Positions 31,845-42,640 of a stretch of DNA of 64,000 nt are shown piece after piece (the first letter of the stretch is position 1; the number at the start of each line of letters is the position of its first letter). A model generated the notes under the pieces. That model was not told the DNA's origin, searched no databases, and was given only the letters and a program-made list of their open reading frames with translations. The position numbers and the translations under genes are program-made. Source of the DNA: Agrostemma githago (taxonomy: Eukaryota > Streptophyta > Magnoliopsida > Caryophyllales > Caryophyllaceae); NCBI GenBank assembly GCA_958450325.1, contig OY288257.1, positions 35,262,647 to 35,326,646 on the forward strand. The letters run 5' to 3'.

Positions 31845-34800
31845 CATTTATTTGAACTGAACTGAACTAAAATGAACGGAACTGAACTGAACTGAATGAA
31901 CGAATCTGAGAATGAGTATTTGAAATCCAAGACTCAACTTCAGACTTATCTGAGTCTCAGACCGTCTCAACCACTTTAACCAGATATGAATCTCAGACTC
32001 AAAGAATCTGAGACTCAGACTTTTGTTCAGACTTAATTTCAGACCCCCTTTAATCTTCCATCCGTCTGAGCCTCAGACTCATACCAACCACATTATCCAG
32101 GTATGAGTCTCAGACTCAACAAATCTGAGTCTCAGACTCTTACTCAGACTCATACTCATACTCCCTTTAAACTTAGCCTAATCGGTCAATAATGACGGAA
32201 AGCATGCATGGTCCATGGTTAGTTCTTTCACATTCACGTCATATGACAAAGAACGAATAGAGCCAGTACTCACAAGTGTCACAGTGTGGGGCAATAATAC
32301 TCCCGAAGGCAATGTCCATGATATTAAATAAGAAGTTTCATAACCGAGAGCTCCTTACTCATTGTTTCTCATAGTAAAGAGCTTCTCATGTGAAACCGAT
32401 TTCTAAAGTAAGAAACTGATTAATGTAGAAAAAAGAGAGGAAAAGAGGACCCACATAGAAAATAAAAAAATTTTAACATTGAGAAGAATTAAAAAGTTTC
32501 ATAAGTAATAACGTGGGTTGATGTGTCGATGAAAAAATTTAATATGGAATTTTAATCATTGCGATTGCCTAGTAGAGTTGATAAAGTATGTGCAAATTGG
32601 GTACACAAGACAAGGAGTTGGGGACCAAAGTGTTAGTAAAGACATTCTGTCTAGTGTTAAAGTTCAACTTGTTTTATCTTCAGCGACATCTATGACTTAT
32701 CTTTCCTAGTCAAAGCGTTTGTAAACTATCATTTTGATTGAGAGCGTATTGATAATGACATTTTCTCTCTTCATTAGCATGTCATTACTACTCCCTCGGT
32801 CCCGAAGAATTCTTTGCCTTTACTTTTGGCACAAAGGGAAGATATCCAACAATAATGATATGACATGTGAAGTCAAATTCATGAGAAGGGTCAAATTACA
32901 TATAAAAAACACTTCTAAAATAGAAAGACAAAAAATTATATGGGAAGGAGGGAGTATATCATTAGTGTATAACTTTCCATCTTTTTTTTTTGTAAAGGGT
33001 AAGTATATAAATAAAAGGGAACAACAAAAACAAAAGAACAATGACTACATCAAATTATGTAGCCATTTAGCATCCTTAGCAGTTACAGGGTATTTAATCT
33101 TACACAAAATCCTATTCTTAACATCCGACACGATCAATTTGACTATCTCCCGTGGATGTCGCACCACTTCATCAATTCTGCAAGAATTCCTCTGTCTCCA
33201 AATATGGTAAATAATCGCATTGATCATCGCTCGAAGCACATTACACTACAACTTCGAACCCCGTAATTTCGTAGCCCAGACCATCCCCGTGATGCACGGG
33301 AGTGGTTTCTGCACCCAATTGCTCAACAGGCCCATCACCCGGGAACTCCATCTGCAACCAAAGAAAAGATGTTCTAAACTCTCTTCTTCCAGTTCACAGA
33401 TAAAACAGTGATCCGAATCTGCAACCCCGATCCTAAACAGCTTTTTCCTCGTATTAAGGGCCCCACGAAACACTAGCCACGAGATGAAGCTATGTCTCGG
33501 AACACTCCACGCGCTCCACACCAGTCTCGCCCAAGGAACCAGCGAGTCGCGAGGTCTCAAATCCTGATAGGCCCTCGCAATCGAGAAACATGATTCCGCT
33601 CCATGCCAAGTACCATTGACGAACATATTCTTTATTTTCTCCTTAGCCTGACAAATTTTCCTCCACGCCCACGTAACATCTGAATGAGGCTGATAAACAT
33701 ACCACTCCACCCCTTTCAGATAAATGCTATTGACCCACCGAACCCACAACCGTTCCGGCTGATCAAACACCCACGAAGCAAGCTTCGCCACAGCTGCTTC
33801 ATTCTAGATATACAGATCTCTAATTCCCAAACCTCCTTCATCTTTAGGCCGACAAATCTTTTCCCAACTAATCAAAGCTCGATTATTTCCTTCTACACCT
33901 CCTTCCCATAAGAAATTACGACATAGTGAAATAATTCGAGCCATGACAAACTTAGGAATGATAAAAATCATTGCCCAATAATTATGCAGTTGAGATAGCA
34001 CAGATTGAACCAGAGTCAGTCTCCCAGCATAAGACAGTTTACGGGCTCCAATACCAGAGATCCTCGAAATAATACGGCTATCAAATTTTCACAATCAAGC
34101 TTACCTAAACGAGTACTTTGGATAGGTAACCCAAGATACCGAAAAGGAAACGTACCTTCGACGCAACCCGAGAGCTGAAGAATCGCAGTCTTCCTGTCCT
34201 CATCCACCCCTGCAAAATAAGCATGAGACTTACCCACACTTAAGCTCAGACCCGAGGCCCTACTAAAGGTAGCAAAAGCACTCCACAAGAATTCAATCGA
34301 TTCCCGATCCCCCTTACAAAAAAGGAGGAGATCATCCGCAAAGAGCAAGTGAGTCAGCTTCAAAGGACCACATTTCGGATAGAATTTAAAATTCCTATCC
34401 ACTCTTCCAAAATTCATGATTCGAGAGAAATAGTCCATGCAAATCGTGAATAACAAAGGCGACATGGGATCCCCTTGTCTCAACCCCCTTTTCCCTCGAA
34501 AAAACCCAAAATTGTCACCATTAGCACAAAGAGGGTAAGAGACGGTCTCAACACATTCCATAATCAACCGACGAAAGTGGTCAGGAAAGTCCAAGGCTCT
34601 CAGCATCTGATCCACAAAACTCCACTCAACACTGTCATACGCCTTATGGATAACAACTTTAAACAGACATCTTGGCGAAATTCGCCTTCTCTTATACATA
34701 CGCACCAAGTCCTGACAAATCAGCACATTCTCCACAATACTACGACCTTCAATAAAACCTCCTTGAGTAGGAGATATTATCTGAGGCAAAATCTTAGCCA

Positions 34801-37800
34801 TCCTCGCACAAATAATTTTAGCAATACACTTGTACAAGACATTACAGCAAGTAATCGGCCTGAACTCTTTCACATTTTGAGGCCTATTCACCTTAGGAAT
34901 CAGAACGATATTCGCACAATTCAGTTGTTTTAAAAGCTTACCTGAGATAAAGAAATCCTGGATAGCCATCACAACATCCTCACCAATAATGTCCCACGAA
35001 TCAATAAAGAATTCACTCGAGAAACCATCCGGTCCCGGCGATTTATCCCGAGGAATACTAAAAAGAGCCCTCTTGATCTCATCCGGTGTCACAATTGCCC
35101 CCAGAATCAGTTTATGCTCCTGTGAACAAATGGGACCCCGTCTAATCAAGTCAACATCAATATCCTCAACAACCCGTGAATCACCGAGTAGCCCACGATA
35201 ATATCGCGTGAAAGCATCCTCGATCGAGGCCTTATTATCACACTCTAGGCCGTCCGCATCTGAAATCTTAGCTATAGCGTTGTGAGCACGTCGTCCTCGG
35301 AGGAGGCCGTGAAAGTACGCCGAATTGACATCCCCATCACGGACCCATTTTAGCTTAGCTTTTTGACTCCAAAAATCAGCCCTAGCAGCCTGTAAAACCC
35401 TAACCTGCTCGTTCATCTCGCTCTCCTCTTGCAAAAGTTCCACAAACAAGTCAGATCTAAGACGCTGCTGCAAAAGGTCGAGCCTGAGCTCAGCCTGATT
35501 ACACCGACTTTCTATATCAGAGAAACAGTCAGCATTCAGCATCTTCAACGGCCTTTTGAGACAGCTCAATTTCTTCACTATCCGAAACATAGGCGTCCCA
35601 AAGATCGTCTCCTTCCACGCATCGGCGACACAAGTACGAAAATTCGGCGCTTTACTCCACATATTCATGTACTTGAAGCTACGATTCTTTCTTATCGGAG
35701 GGTGTTCAAGTTGAACAATACATGGACAATGGTCAAAAGTTCCTTCAGGCAAAAAATTCGCAAACCCATTCGGAAACAAACCCATCATCTCATCATTAAT
35801 TAAGCACCTATCAATACGACTATATACCCTTGTTTCGGCCACCCTATGTTTATTATTCCAAGTGAACCAAGACCCACTAGCCTTGCAATCACTTACCTCA
35901 CAGTTCGCCAAACAGTCACGAAATTGATTCATAGCTTCCTCCGAATTATTTCCCCCTAGACGTTCACGAGCTTCCACAACACAGTTGAAGTCCCCCATAA
36001 TCATCCAAGGCCCTTTGTGAGCATAATCTTCCAGTCTTCTCCAAAGCTCCGTTCTCCCCGAATCCGCATTAAAAGCATACACAAGAGTAAGCCAATAATC
36101 CTTCTCCGATAAAGTGGTAACTTTGATATGAATACTTTGATTACTATACTCCATTATCGTCAAATTAACCCTTTCATGTTTCCACAAAAGCCAAATTCGA
36201 CCTCCCTCATGACAATGATTATTTGTCGTAATACTCCATTCAGAGAAAATATTCTGCTGAACTTTAGCATACGCTTTATTTTTAATTTTTGTCTCAAGGA
36301 GACCAAAAATATCGAACTGCTGTTTCCTAACAAAATCACTAATTGCACGCTGCTTGCTTATGTTACACATGCCGCGTATATTCCAACATCCTATATTATG
36401 AACTTCCATGGACAACCAATTCCAGGCCAACCCCTTCCTTTTCCTCCAATCTCGTTTTATTTGGTGAGCCTCGTAACATTTCCACGAACGGGATGCCTGG
36501 GCTTACCAAGACCTTCGAATGCACCCTGGCAGCAAATTTCTTGGTCAATACAGCCTGTCTCCTGACAGACTGTACATGAAAACCAGCCTGAACAGGCTGC
36601 GCAGCAGAACCAACAGCACCCGCAAAACAGGCAGCACGTTCAGCAGTCAGCTCAGCAGCCAATAGGTCCGCGGAACCAGCCGGCGCAGACTGAATCGCAG
36701 CAGCAGCAGTATGCGTGACAGCAGCAGGCCGACCAGCCCCAGTCCGAACAGAAGCAGCAAACTTCTGTCCAGCATGCTGCACGGTCTGCCCAGCACTCTT
36801 CCTAGCCACGGCACCGTCCGCACTAGTCTTTTTCATAGCATCCATCCTTGCCTTTTCAATTCCTCCTTCTTGCAATCACCAGCTTCATGGCCATAACCTC
36901 TACATTTGTTACACAAAATGGGTTTCCACTCATATTTAATCATGGCCTCAACAATATTTTCGAGCTCATCCATGAATTTGATTGAACTCTTGAGTTTTTG
37001 CCCCACTTTGACCAACACCATGACCCTAGCATAACCCAATCTAGTACGCTCTTCCGTAGCTAAGTCGGACTTAACGTACGGACCCACCAACGAGGCTATA
37101 CGGTTTAGGCATTGGCCCCAAAATTTTAAAGGTAAATCATGCAATTGTATCCAAATAGGAACATCTTGCACATCATCCTTGTCCATTTTTGCATTAGGAG
37201 TCCATTCTTTCACAATAAGAGGTTTGTTGTCAAACATAAAAATTCCATGATTGAGAATAGTTACCTTGGCAGCCTGTTCCTTGAACCGAACTATAAAAAT
37301 TCCATTAGGAAGAAAAGAAATTTTATCAATCCCATACTCCTTCCAAATTCTTCTCACATACCCTTCAATCACTTCCCATAGAGGGTTAGCTCCCAAGATG
37401 AAGCAATAGACGGCATTACTCCAATATTCGATTTCATCTTCAACATCATCGAAAGTAAACTTCATCATTTACTCTTCCTCCTCAATGTCTTCCGTTATTA
37501 GTATAACTCTACATTCGATGTATCTCGCAATAGTCAGTCCGTATATAAACATAGTATGCTTAATCAAATGGGCCACAGATTTGGAGTGTTACTCCCTCCA
37601 TTCAACCTCATTCTTCACATTTTTTTTATACTATTCACACTTGAGGAAAATTTTCGATATTCTCGACAATCTATAAGTGAGAATATAGTCATGTGAAATT
37701 TTGTTTGATTCGTCTCTATGAATACATTAAGTATCAAATTTTTATAATTTTTGTTGATGGAAAATGAAAGATTTCGTTAATATAAAACAGGTCTCGACAA

Positions 37801-40800
37801 GTGGAGTGGAGTTAATGTACATATATGAATAGTGACAAGTAGAGTTGAACGGAGAGATTATAAAAAAAAGAGTAACTGAGTATATATATTTTACGTAGTT
37901 ATGTACCCTTGCAGCAGGAGATTTTGGAGTGATAAACAGCACAGCACACACTGCCCCTAATGGTGCTATCGTTATCGACATTCCTTTCCTTGCTAATACT
38001 TGATCCACCTTCCCCAACATTGCCATTGCCGCAAATGCACCTATCCATCATTTTTCATCTTAATTATTCTACTACTTTCATACAAACATCAATATATACT
38101 TGTATATATATGGAATGAAACACACAATATATATCTTCAAATTTATGCAATAAAATTGTTGAAAGAGTGCTTAGTACTCTCTCCGTTTATATCCAAAGGA
38201 TACATACGGAGTATTATTTTTTGGATCGTTCAAATTCAATTGATCCATTTCTTTTTTAATTTATTTATGGACCAAATTATCCTTATTCTACTAACCTATT
38301 ACACCATATGGTGAAAATACATTTTTTATTATTAAATATTAATTTGTTCTTGATTATTTTACTTTTAATATACTTTAATAATTTCTTAATTTTTATGCAA
38401 AATAGAAATATAATCTTTAGATATGAACGAAAAGAATATTAATTAAATTTTATATGGGAATCAAAGTTAAAAATGATTGAAATAAAGGTCTTACCTCTTA
38501 GGTAAGCGTAAGCCCTTGTTTTTCTAAGGAATAAATTTGTGTGAACATGACAAACAAACCCTTCCTAAACCTATTATTAATATTTGAGTAAATTAGAAAT
38601 TAGTCTCTTCAAAGATGTGTTTATTAAAATTTATTCTCTTATGATTTTTTTTTTAATATTTTACGCCCAAAAAGATGAAAAATTTCAAAATTTACTTGCA
38701 AATCACTATTCCGATGAGTTTATGATTTTACTGACCGAAATGCCCTTTATTAATAATACGCCCCTCACCCACCCCACCTCATCCTCAGTTCGACTTTCCC
38801 AACTCTTCCAGTCCCAATTCCAGGAGAACCCTAAATCCCCAAATCGAAAATCACTAAACCCAAAACTTGAGCATCCATTCATCAATCAATTGTGTGAGGA
38901 CTTTTTTCTTTTTTTTTTTACAAGTTTGCAGACTAAATGAGAGCATAAGGAAAGGGGGAAAGAAGGGTAGGAAGAAGAAAGGGGCACTTTCGGTATAAAA
39001 AATAGGAAACAAGCAAAATAATTCAAACTCACCGGATTAACTCGTCGGAGTAGTGATTTGCAAGTAAATTTTGAAGTTTTGCATCTTTTTGGGTGTAAAA
39101 TATTAAAAAAAAATCATAAGAAAGTAAATTTTAATAAACGCATCTTTGAAGGGAGTAATTTATAATTTACTCTTCTTCGATAAAAAGTTTTTGAATGCTC
39201 TATCTGAAATTGATATTTTCTCATAAAGTTATGATATAAATTTATACAGAGTAGTTTGTATTTAGTCATCGATCGAAAACATTATTGGGGGAATTTTGTT
39301 TACATACATAGTATAGAGTAATATCTAAAACTGAGGATCATATGAGGGCTGAATAAGGAGTACTCATAGCATTTTGGAAATACAAAGAAAACTTGAAATC
39401 ATCTGTGTACAAGATTTATTGCGTTGTAGTCCGTCCATAACTCCACTTATCAAATTTGCATAAGAAATGTTGTACGTTTAGGGGTTATTGTTTTTTAAAA
39501 GTGCTCAATCCGTTCAAGTCGAACATTCTCTTATTATTTTTTTGGACGTTCAATTACAACCGTCTCATCTCCACATTATTTTAATATTAAACAAATACGT
39601 TAAATTTTATATATTTATATAAATGTTACTATGTACCCTACATTTAATATCAAACAAATACTTAAACTTGTACACATTTGTACCTTTAATAATAAATAAT
39701 CAATTTCTTAAAACTTGTGCTAAAAGTAAAAAAGAAAAGTTTCGACTTGAACGCACAAATTACTTTTTTGAACCTTTTCCCAAATGGAAGGATACAAAGG
39801 AGATGCTTAATTTTCTTGAGAAAAAAGAAATGATATAGAGTAAAATATTACACCCTCTGTTTTTTATAAATCATTCTCACTTTTCGAGACGTCTCCTTCT
39901 CTCTTCAATATCTCTCAAAATATAAGAAAAAATATCATGAAATGTATACTCATTTGAAAGTTCTTTTTGTAAAGAATTTTATGTTGTAATTTTTAAAAAT
40001 TTTGAACTAATATATTTACATGAAAATTAAAGTAAAGGTTCACCTCGAAAAGTCAAAACGTCATATATTCTGATACGGAGGGAGTAAGTAGTAGTCCCAT
40101 CAATTCTTTTTTATCTTTCCGCACCATTATTATATGTGAGAATTATTAAAATAAAGCGAAAATATAAAAATTAAAAAGAATTAGGGTTTTTCTATGTGAT
40201 ATCTCTCAACTAATGGCTTTTCCAAGTGATACCCGCATTTTTCGAATTACAATTAAGGGCTCGTTTGGTTCACCATGGGAATATGGAGTTACCGGGAACT
40301 TAAATTCATGTGCATTTGTATTTCATAGAAATTACAAAAATATTGTTTGGTTGCCACATGGGAAATGACCTAATGCGGGAAGTTCTACACACCATGGGGA
40401 CTTGGTGAATAACTTCCCACATTGTGGAGGAAGTGACAATTTCCGAGAAGTGTCAATTCCCGGGAAGTGGACAACCAAACAACATCCCAATTTATCAATT
40501 CATGGGAAGTTCTACTTTCCATGATTTAAGAGGTCAATCAAACGACCTCTAAGACATACTCCTAAACTTTACTTATAACCAAAGTGATAAGGGTATTACA
40601 ATTTTTTTGTAATCTAATTAACCTATTAATCAATCTAATTTGATGCTTATTTCAAACCACTCTCTTTCTTCACCATTTACCAGGCAACCAAATACCTACC
40701 ACAATGCACCTATGTTGTCGGTTGACGTCGACCTTTCTACCTCACTATTTTAAATCCTTCAACCTCAATTCTTTCATCACCCCTATGTCGTAGTGTGAGT

Positions 40801-42147
40801 AAAGGATGAAATTGAAGAAATATATCATGGTTGATGAAAGTCAACTAGGGAATAATCACTATTTACATCATCAATTGAGAAATTGAGAAATTTTCGTTGG
40901 AAAATTATAATTTTGGTTACAATATAGAACAATTTACAAAGTCTGGAGGTACATCATGTAATTCGAAAAAGGCAGGTACAACTTGGAAAAGCCGATAGTT
41001 AAGGGGTATCCAAAAAAACCCAAAGAATTATTATAATGAAGTGAAAACATAAAAAAAAAAAAAAAATTAGAGTTACATTTGACTATGCAAATAGATGAAT
41101 TAAGACCATTAGGGTAGTAGGGTACCCGATACATTTGCCCTTGAATTATGCAAATTTGTAAGAGTCAACCCATAAAAAAAGCACTTCTTATACTCCGTAT
41201 ATGCATTGACTATTCAGATATGATTACCAAAAAGTCAGCACGAATATGGCAACACATCCATACGCTATATAGCACTATTTCTGGGCTTAGCAATTTAGCA
41301 CACTATATAATTTATTTCTTATATCACTTCTTATTCAACAACTTGTCATAGAAACCATTAAAGACTACTGACAAAAAGGCATCAAATTGGGCCCTCCCAC
41401 CACGTTGCGGATTATAACTTCTGTTTATAGCTAGCAATTCAAGGTGATCCACCCGGCCGAGCAACGGAAAATAGAAAAAAAAATCAGTAAGACGATCGAA
41501 CGGGTAAACATTCATTCATTAGCTAGGTATTACTGAGTGACAAGATCTTTTTAAAGAAATGGATCGTCTTGCAGCAAGAAATAGAAACACTTTTAGTTAA
41601 AATTATGATTTTTAACTTGTGAGATTATTACTAACATAATAAATTACGGTCTCACAGGAGAATTATAATGATTCACCAAGTAACTATGGAGTTCAAATCT
41701 GATCAAACTAACAAGATGAAAGAAAACTGAAGGGAGAGACTGACGTAAACATGCATACATACATAATCACATACCTAAAGAAGGCCAAAGAATGTCACTA
41801 AAAGAAGGGGAAGGAGATGCTTTGTCAGGAGACCAAGTGTCCCAAAGAGGTGCACCCACGTTCCCAATTGATGAAGAAGAAACAACCACCACCTTATTCT
41901 TTTTACTACTTCGTCTAACCAAAGGATCATATCTCACCCCAAAACTAACTTCATTGTCATTATTATTATTATTATTATTATTAACATTGCTCTTCTTATG
42001 CAATGAATTCAACCCATAAATCACTTGCTGCTTATTGTTATTCTTCTTGATCTTGTTGTAATGTAATGAGGTGAAAGAAGGCAACAATGGGGGAGGAAAC
42101 AAGAGGGTTTTGTTGGAGGAGATAACACTGGTAAATTGCAGACCCAT
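28381..42147 (-). CDS. NITR2: HPP-family integral membrane protein, chloroplast nitrite transporter type
   Basis: This is the only clear host gene. Four exons on the minus strand (41775-42147, 37907-38040, 29234-29381, 28381-28487) join in frame through GT-AG introns into 254 codons. The first about 105 residues form a Ser/Asn/Lys-rich leader like a chloroplast transit peptide. The HPP domain follows, with membrane segments around SFSDILWPSLGAFAAM, MSITIAPLGAVCAVLF, MAQIGCAAIGVLAFSIF, ALAASLAFMIF and FWYALFPGAAGCIL. The signature THPPAAS spans the exon 3/4 junction. Arabidopsis relatives (NITR2;1, NITR2;2) move nitrite across the plastid envelope; the function here is inferred from family. 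Introns are 3734, 8525 and 746 bp and full of transposons. A consensus donor (ATT/GTACGT) after exon 4 predicts a short fifth exon that I could not find. Reading through instead adds 21 codons to a stop at 28315. Confidence 0.9.
28608..29161. mobile_element. Mutator-like MITE with 9-bp duplication, in HPP intron 3
   Basis: Inverted ends GAGCAAATTAAAAATTACTC and its complement, with about 90 bp of inverted similarity. TATATTTTT is present on both sides (28599-28607, 29162-29170). The 9-bp duplication is the Mutator hallmark. Relatives occur at 38586-39172 and 43633-43856. Confidence 0.85.
29234..29381 (-). CDS. NITR2: HPP gene exon 3
   Basis: 148 bp after acceptor GTGCAG. It encodes KYNMFMAQIGCAAIGVLAF through FGPGWLARSTALAASLAFM to THPP; donor GTATTT. 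Confidence 0.92.
29530..29754 (+). mobile_element. 5'-truncated LINE insertion
   Basis: A 225 bp tail ending CACCAAAAAAAAATG, flanked by 15-bp duplications AGAAAGYGGCTAAAA (29515-29529 and 29755-29769, one mismatch). The duplication length, A-tail and truncation fit L1-type integration. Confidence 0.7.
30369..32175. repeat. Composite repeat region in HPP intron 2
   Basis: CTCAGACTC words flank the region (30400-30500 and 31905-32165). The right block includes a tandem duplication of about 105 bp (31961-32063 and 32068-32169). Inside lie a GGGTCGGGT-rich segment (30740-31175) and an AAT/ATT microsatellite. The outermost CTATGTTTA and TAAACTTAG could be terminal inverted repeats of a DNA element, but the target duplication is not convincing. 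Confidence 0.4.
31380..31845. repeat. AAT/ATT microsatellite-rich tract
   Basis: About 460 bp of almost pure A/T built from AATAAT and ATTATT units, including a clean (AAT)n run at about 31785-31842. Confidence 0.9.
32308..32569. mobile_element. Tourist-like MITE, relative of 24330-24892
   Basis: Starts GGCAATGTCCATGATATTAA and ends AATCATTGCGATTGCC as imperfect inverted repeats. It shares TTAAATAAGAAGTTTCATA and a GAGCTCCTTA-like block with the other copy. Target duplication is unclear. Confidence 0.6.
32791..32954. mobile_element. Stowaway-type MITE
   Basis: 164 bp with inverted ends CTCCCTCGGTCCC and GGGAAGGAGGGAG, flanked by TA. Confidence 0.75.
33045..36409 (-). pseudogene. LINE-B ORF2 (endonuclease, reverse transcriptase, zf-RVT), few lesions
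   Basis: Open from 36409 to 34016. The endonuclease comes first (GCWNIRGM, LLETK, WLTLVYAFNADSGR, GDFNCVVEARERLGG, DHCPCIV), then reverse transcriptase (KSPGPDGFSSEFF, LIPKVNRP, FRPITCCNVLYK, GGFIEGRSIVENVL, GLRQGDPMSPLLF, catalytic FADDLLLF). The visible lesions after that are a frameshift near 34070, a stop near 33803 where Trp is normal (LYI-W-NEAAV), and a stop near 33243 where Gln is likely. The zf-RVT region reads CFICELEEESLEHLFFGC. This is a much better preserved copy than LINE-A. The longer frame start at 36430 is less likely than the ATG at 36409, which matches the GFWN/GCWN start position in LINE-A. Confidence 0.88.
36396..37468 (-). pseudogene. LINE-B ORF1 (DUF4283 and CCHC zinc knuckle), one frameshift
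   Basis: The first 211 residues are open (37468-36833). They comprise a DUF4283-type RNA-binding domain (WEVIEGYVRRIWKEYGIDKI ... KEWTPNAKMDKDDVQDVPIW, PLKFWG) and a zinc knuckle CNKCRGYGHEAGDC near residue 190. The frame then stops. A second frame (36875-36396) carries an Ala-rich C-terminal region that would follow after a one-base shift near 36870. In active elements ORF1 coats the RNA to form the particle needed for integration. The stop TAA at 36398-36396 overlaps the ORF2 start by 14 bases. Confidence 0.8.
37592..37858. mobile_element. Stowaway-like MITE in HPP intron 2
   Basis: 267 bp with ends CTCCCTCCATTCAACCTC and AGAGTTGAACGGAGAGAT, flanked by TA. It lies between LINE-B and exon 2. 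Confidence 0.65.
37907..38040 (-). CDS. NITR2: HPP gene exon 2
   Basis: 134 bp after acceptor GATAG. It encodes AFAAMAMLGKVDQVLARKGM and the TIAPLGAVCAVLFI membrane segment, and ends PAAR before donor GTACAT. Confidence 0.9.
38586..39172. mobile_element. Mutator-like MITE in HPP intron 1
   Basis: Inverted ends GAGTAAATTAGAAATTAG and complement, with the same terminal sequence family as 28608-29161 (TTTATTAAAATTTA, AAAGATG blocks). The 9-bp duplication is not evident. Confidence 0.7.
39851..40084. mobile_element. Stowaway-type MITE in HPP intron 1
   Basis: Ends CACCCTCTGTTTTT and ATACGGAGGGAG with TA duplications; both ends contain CTTTTCGAG-type subterminal sequence. Confidence 0.75.
40184..41021. 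mobile_element. Mutator-like MITE with 9-bp duplication, HPP intron 1
   Basis: Terminal inverted repeats of about 65 bp (GGGTTTTTCTATG..., containing GGCTTTTCCAAGT and TTTTTCGAATTACA) are flanked by perfect AAAGAATTA duplications (40175-40183, 41022-41030). A Harbinger-type MITE is nested near its left end. Confidence 0.85.
40257..40549. mobile_element. PIF/Harbinger-type MITE nested in the Mutator-like MITE
   Basis: 293 bp with ends GGGCTCGTTTGGTT and AATCAAACGACCTC, flanked by TAA on both sides. It contains repeated CATGGGAA words. Confidence 0.8.
41775..42147 (-). CDS. NITR2: HPP gene exon 1 (transit peptide and first membrane segment)
   Basis: ATG at 42147; 124 codons plus one base. It encodes the leader, including a run of Asn from an ATT/AAT microsatellite (41956-41985), then APLWDTWSPDKASPSPSFSD, and ends LWPSL-G at the donor GTATGT. 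Confidence 0.88.
41956..41985. repeat. ATT/AAT microsatellite in HPP exon 1
   Basis: In-frame trinucleotide repeat that encodes a run of about eight Asn in the leader peptide. Confidence 0.9.
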
Positions 42148-42532
42148 GATAATGATGATAAAATAATGATGTTATATACTAGTAGAAACTAAGTATGGAA
42201 AAATGTTAAATGTCTCTGCAAAATCTAGCTAGTTATTGTAGAGTTGTGCACATTTATAAATGAAAAGATCATGAGAGAGGTTTGAATGGAAAGACTGTTG
42301 ACGAATTAAAAAGAAGAGAGAAAGGGGTAAAAATTGGGGTATATGAACTCTTTGAGAGGTCCAAAGGTCAGTTTCGAGTATCAAATATCAAGCATGTGGC
42401 TATACGACGTTATGTCCAGCTCCCTTCACTAATCATGCATGTTTTCCTACTTGTCGCATTTCCATTGCCCTTTCTTCCACCACTCCTTTTCTCATTGCTA
42501 TCTGACTATGTCTACGTTACGATTTTGACCCC

Positions 42533-42570
<38 letters not shown>

Positions 42571-42640
42571 CAGCCATACAAATCACATTCTCACAAACAT
42601 GTCAACTGGGCAAGGTGGTGGGTGCGTTTGTTTAAGGATC
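42148..42640 (-). promoter_or_regulatory. NITR2: HPP gene promoter region
   Basis: Contains a TATA-like ATTTATAAA (42253-42261) about 110 bp before the ATG. A 32-base poly-T/poly-A run (about 42537-42568) and a LINE remnant starting near 42640 limit the conserved promoter to roughly 400 bp. Confidence 0.5.

Larger units (their letters stand above)
29382..32307 (-). other. NITR2: HPP intron 2, distal half: repeats and LINE tail
   Basis: Non-coding. It contains a LINE tail (29530-29754), a poly-A stretch (29810-29826), GGGTCGGGT-rich and CTCAGACTC-rich blocks, and an AAT/ATT microsatellite. No additional HPP exon is needed or seen here. Confidence 0.7.
32982..37540 (-). mobile_element. LINE-B, nearly full-length L1-type element in HPP intron 2
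   Basis: Minus strand: ORF1 (37468-36396, one frameshift), ORF2 (36409-33045, few lesions), and an A-tail (32991-32982). It lies in the same direction as the HPP gene. The 5' edge is set roughly, between the ORF1 start (37468) and the MITE at 37592. No target duplication was found. Confidence 0.85.

Noticed and set aside
34475..35803. Plus-strand frames inside LINE-B
   Set aside because: They are antisense shadows of the long ORF2 on the minus strand.
36396..36875. Ala-rich frame as a separate host gene
   Set aside because: It sits between LINE ORF1 and ORF2, overlaps the ORF2 start and is best explained as the frameshifted ORF1 C-terminus.
38177..38216. Short inverted sequence with CTCTCCGT and ACGGAGTA as a MITE
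   Set aside because: Only about 40 bp with no clear interior or duplication; possibly a scar, but not supportable as an element.
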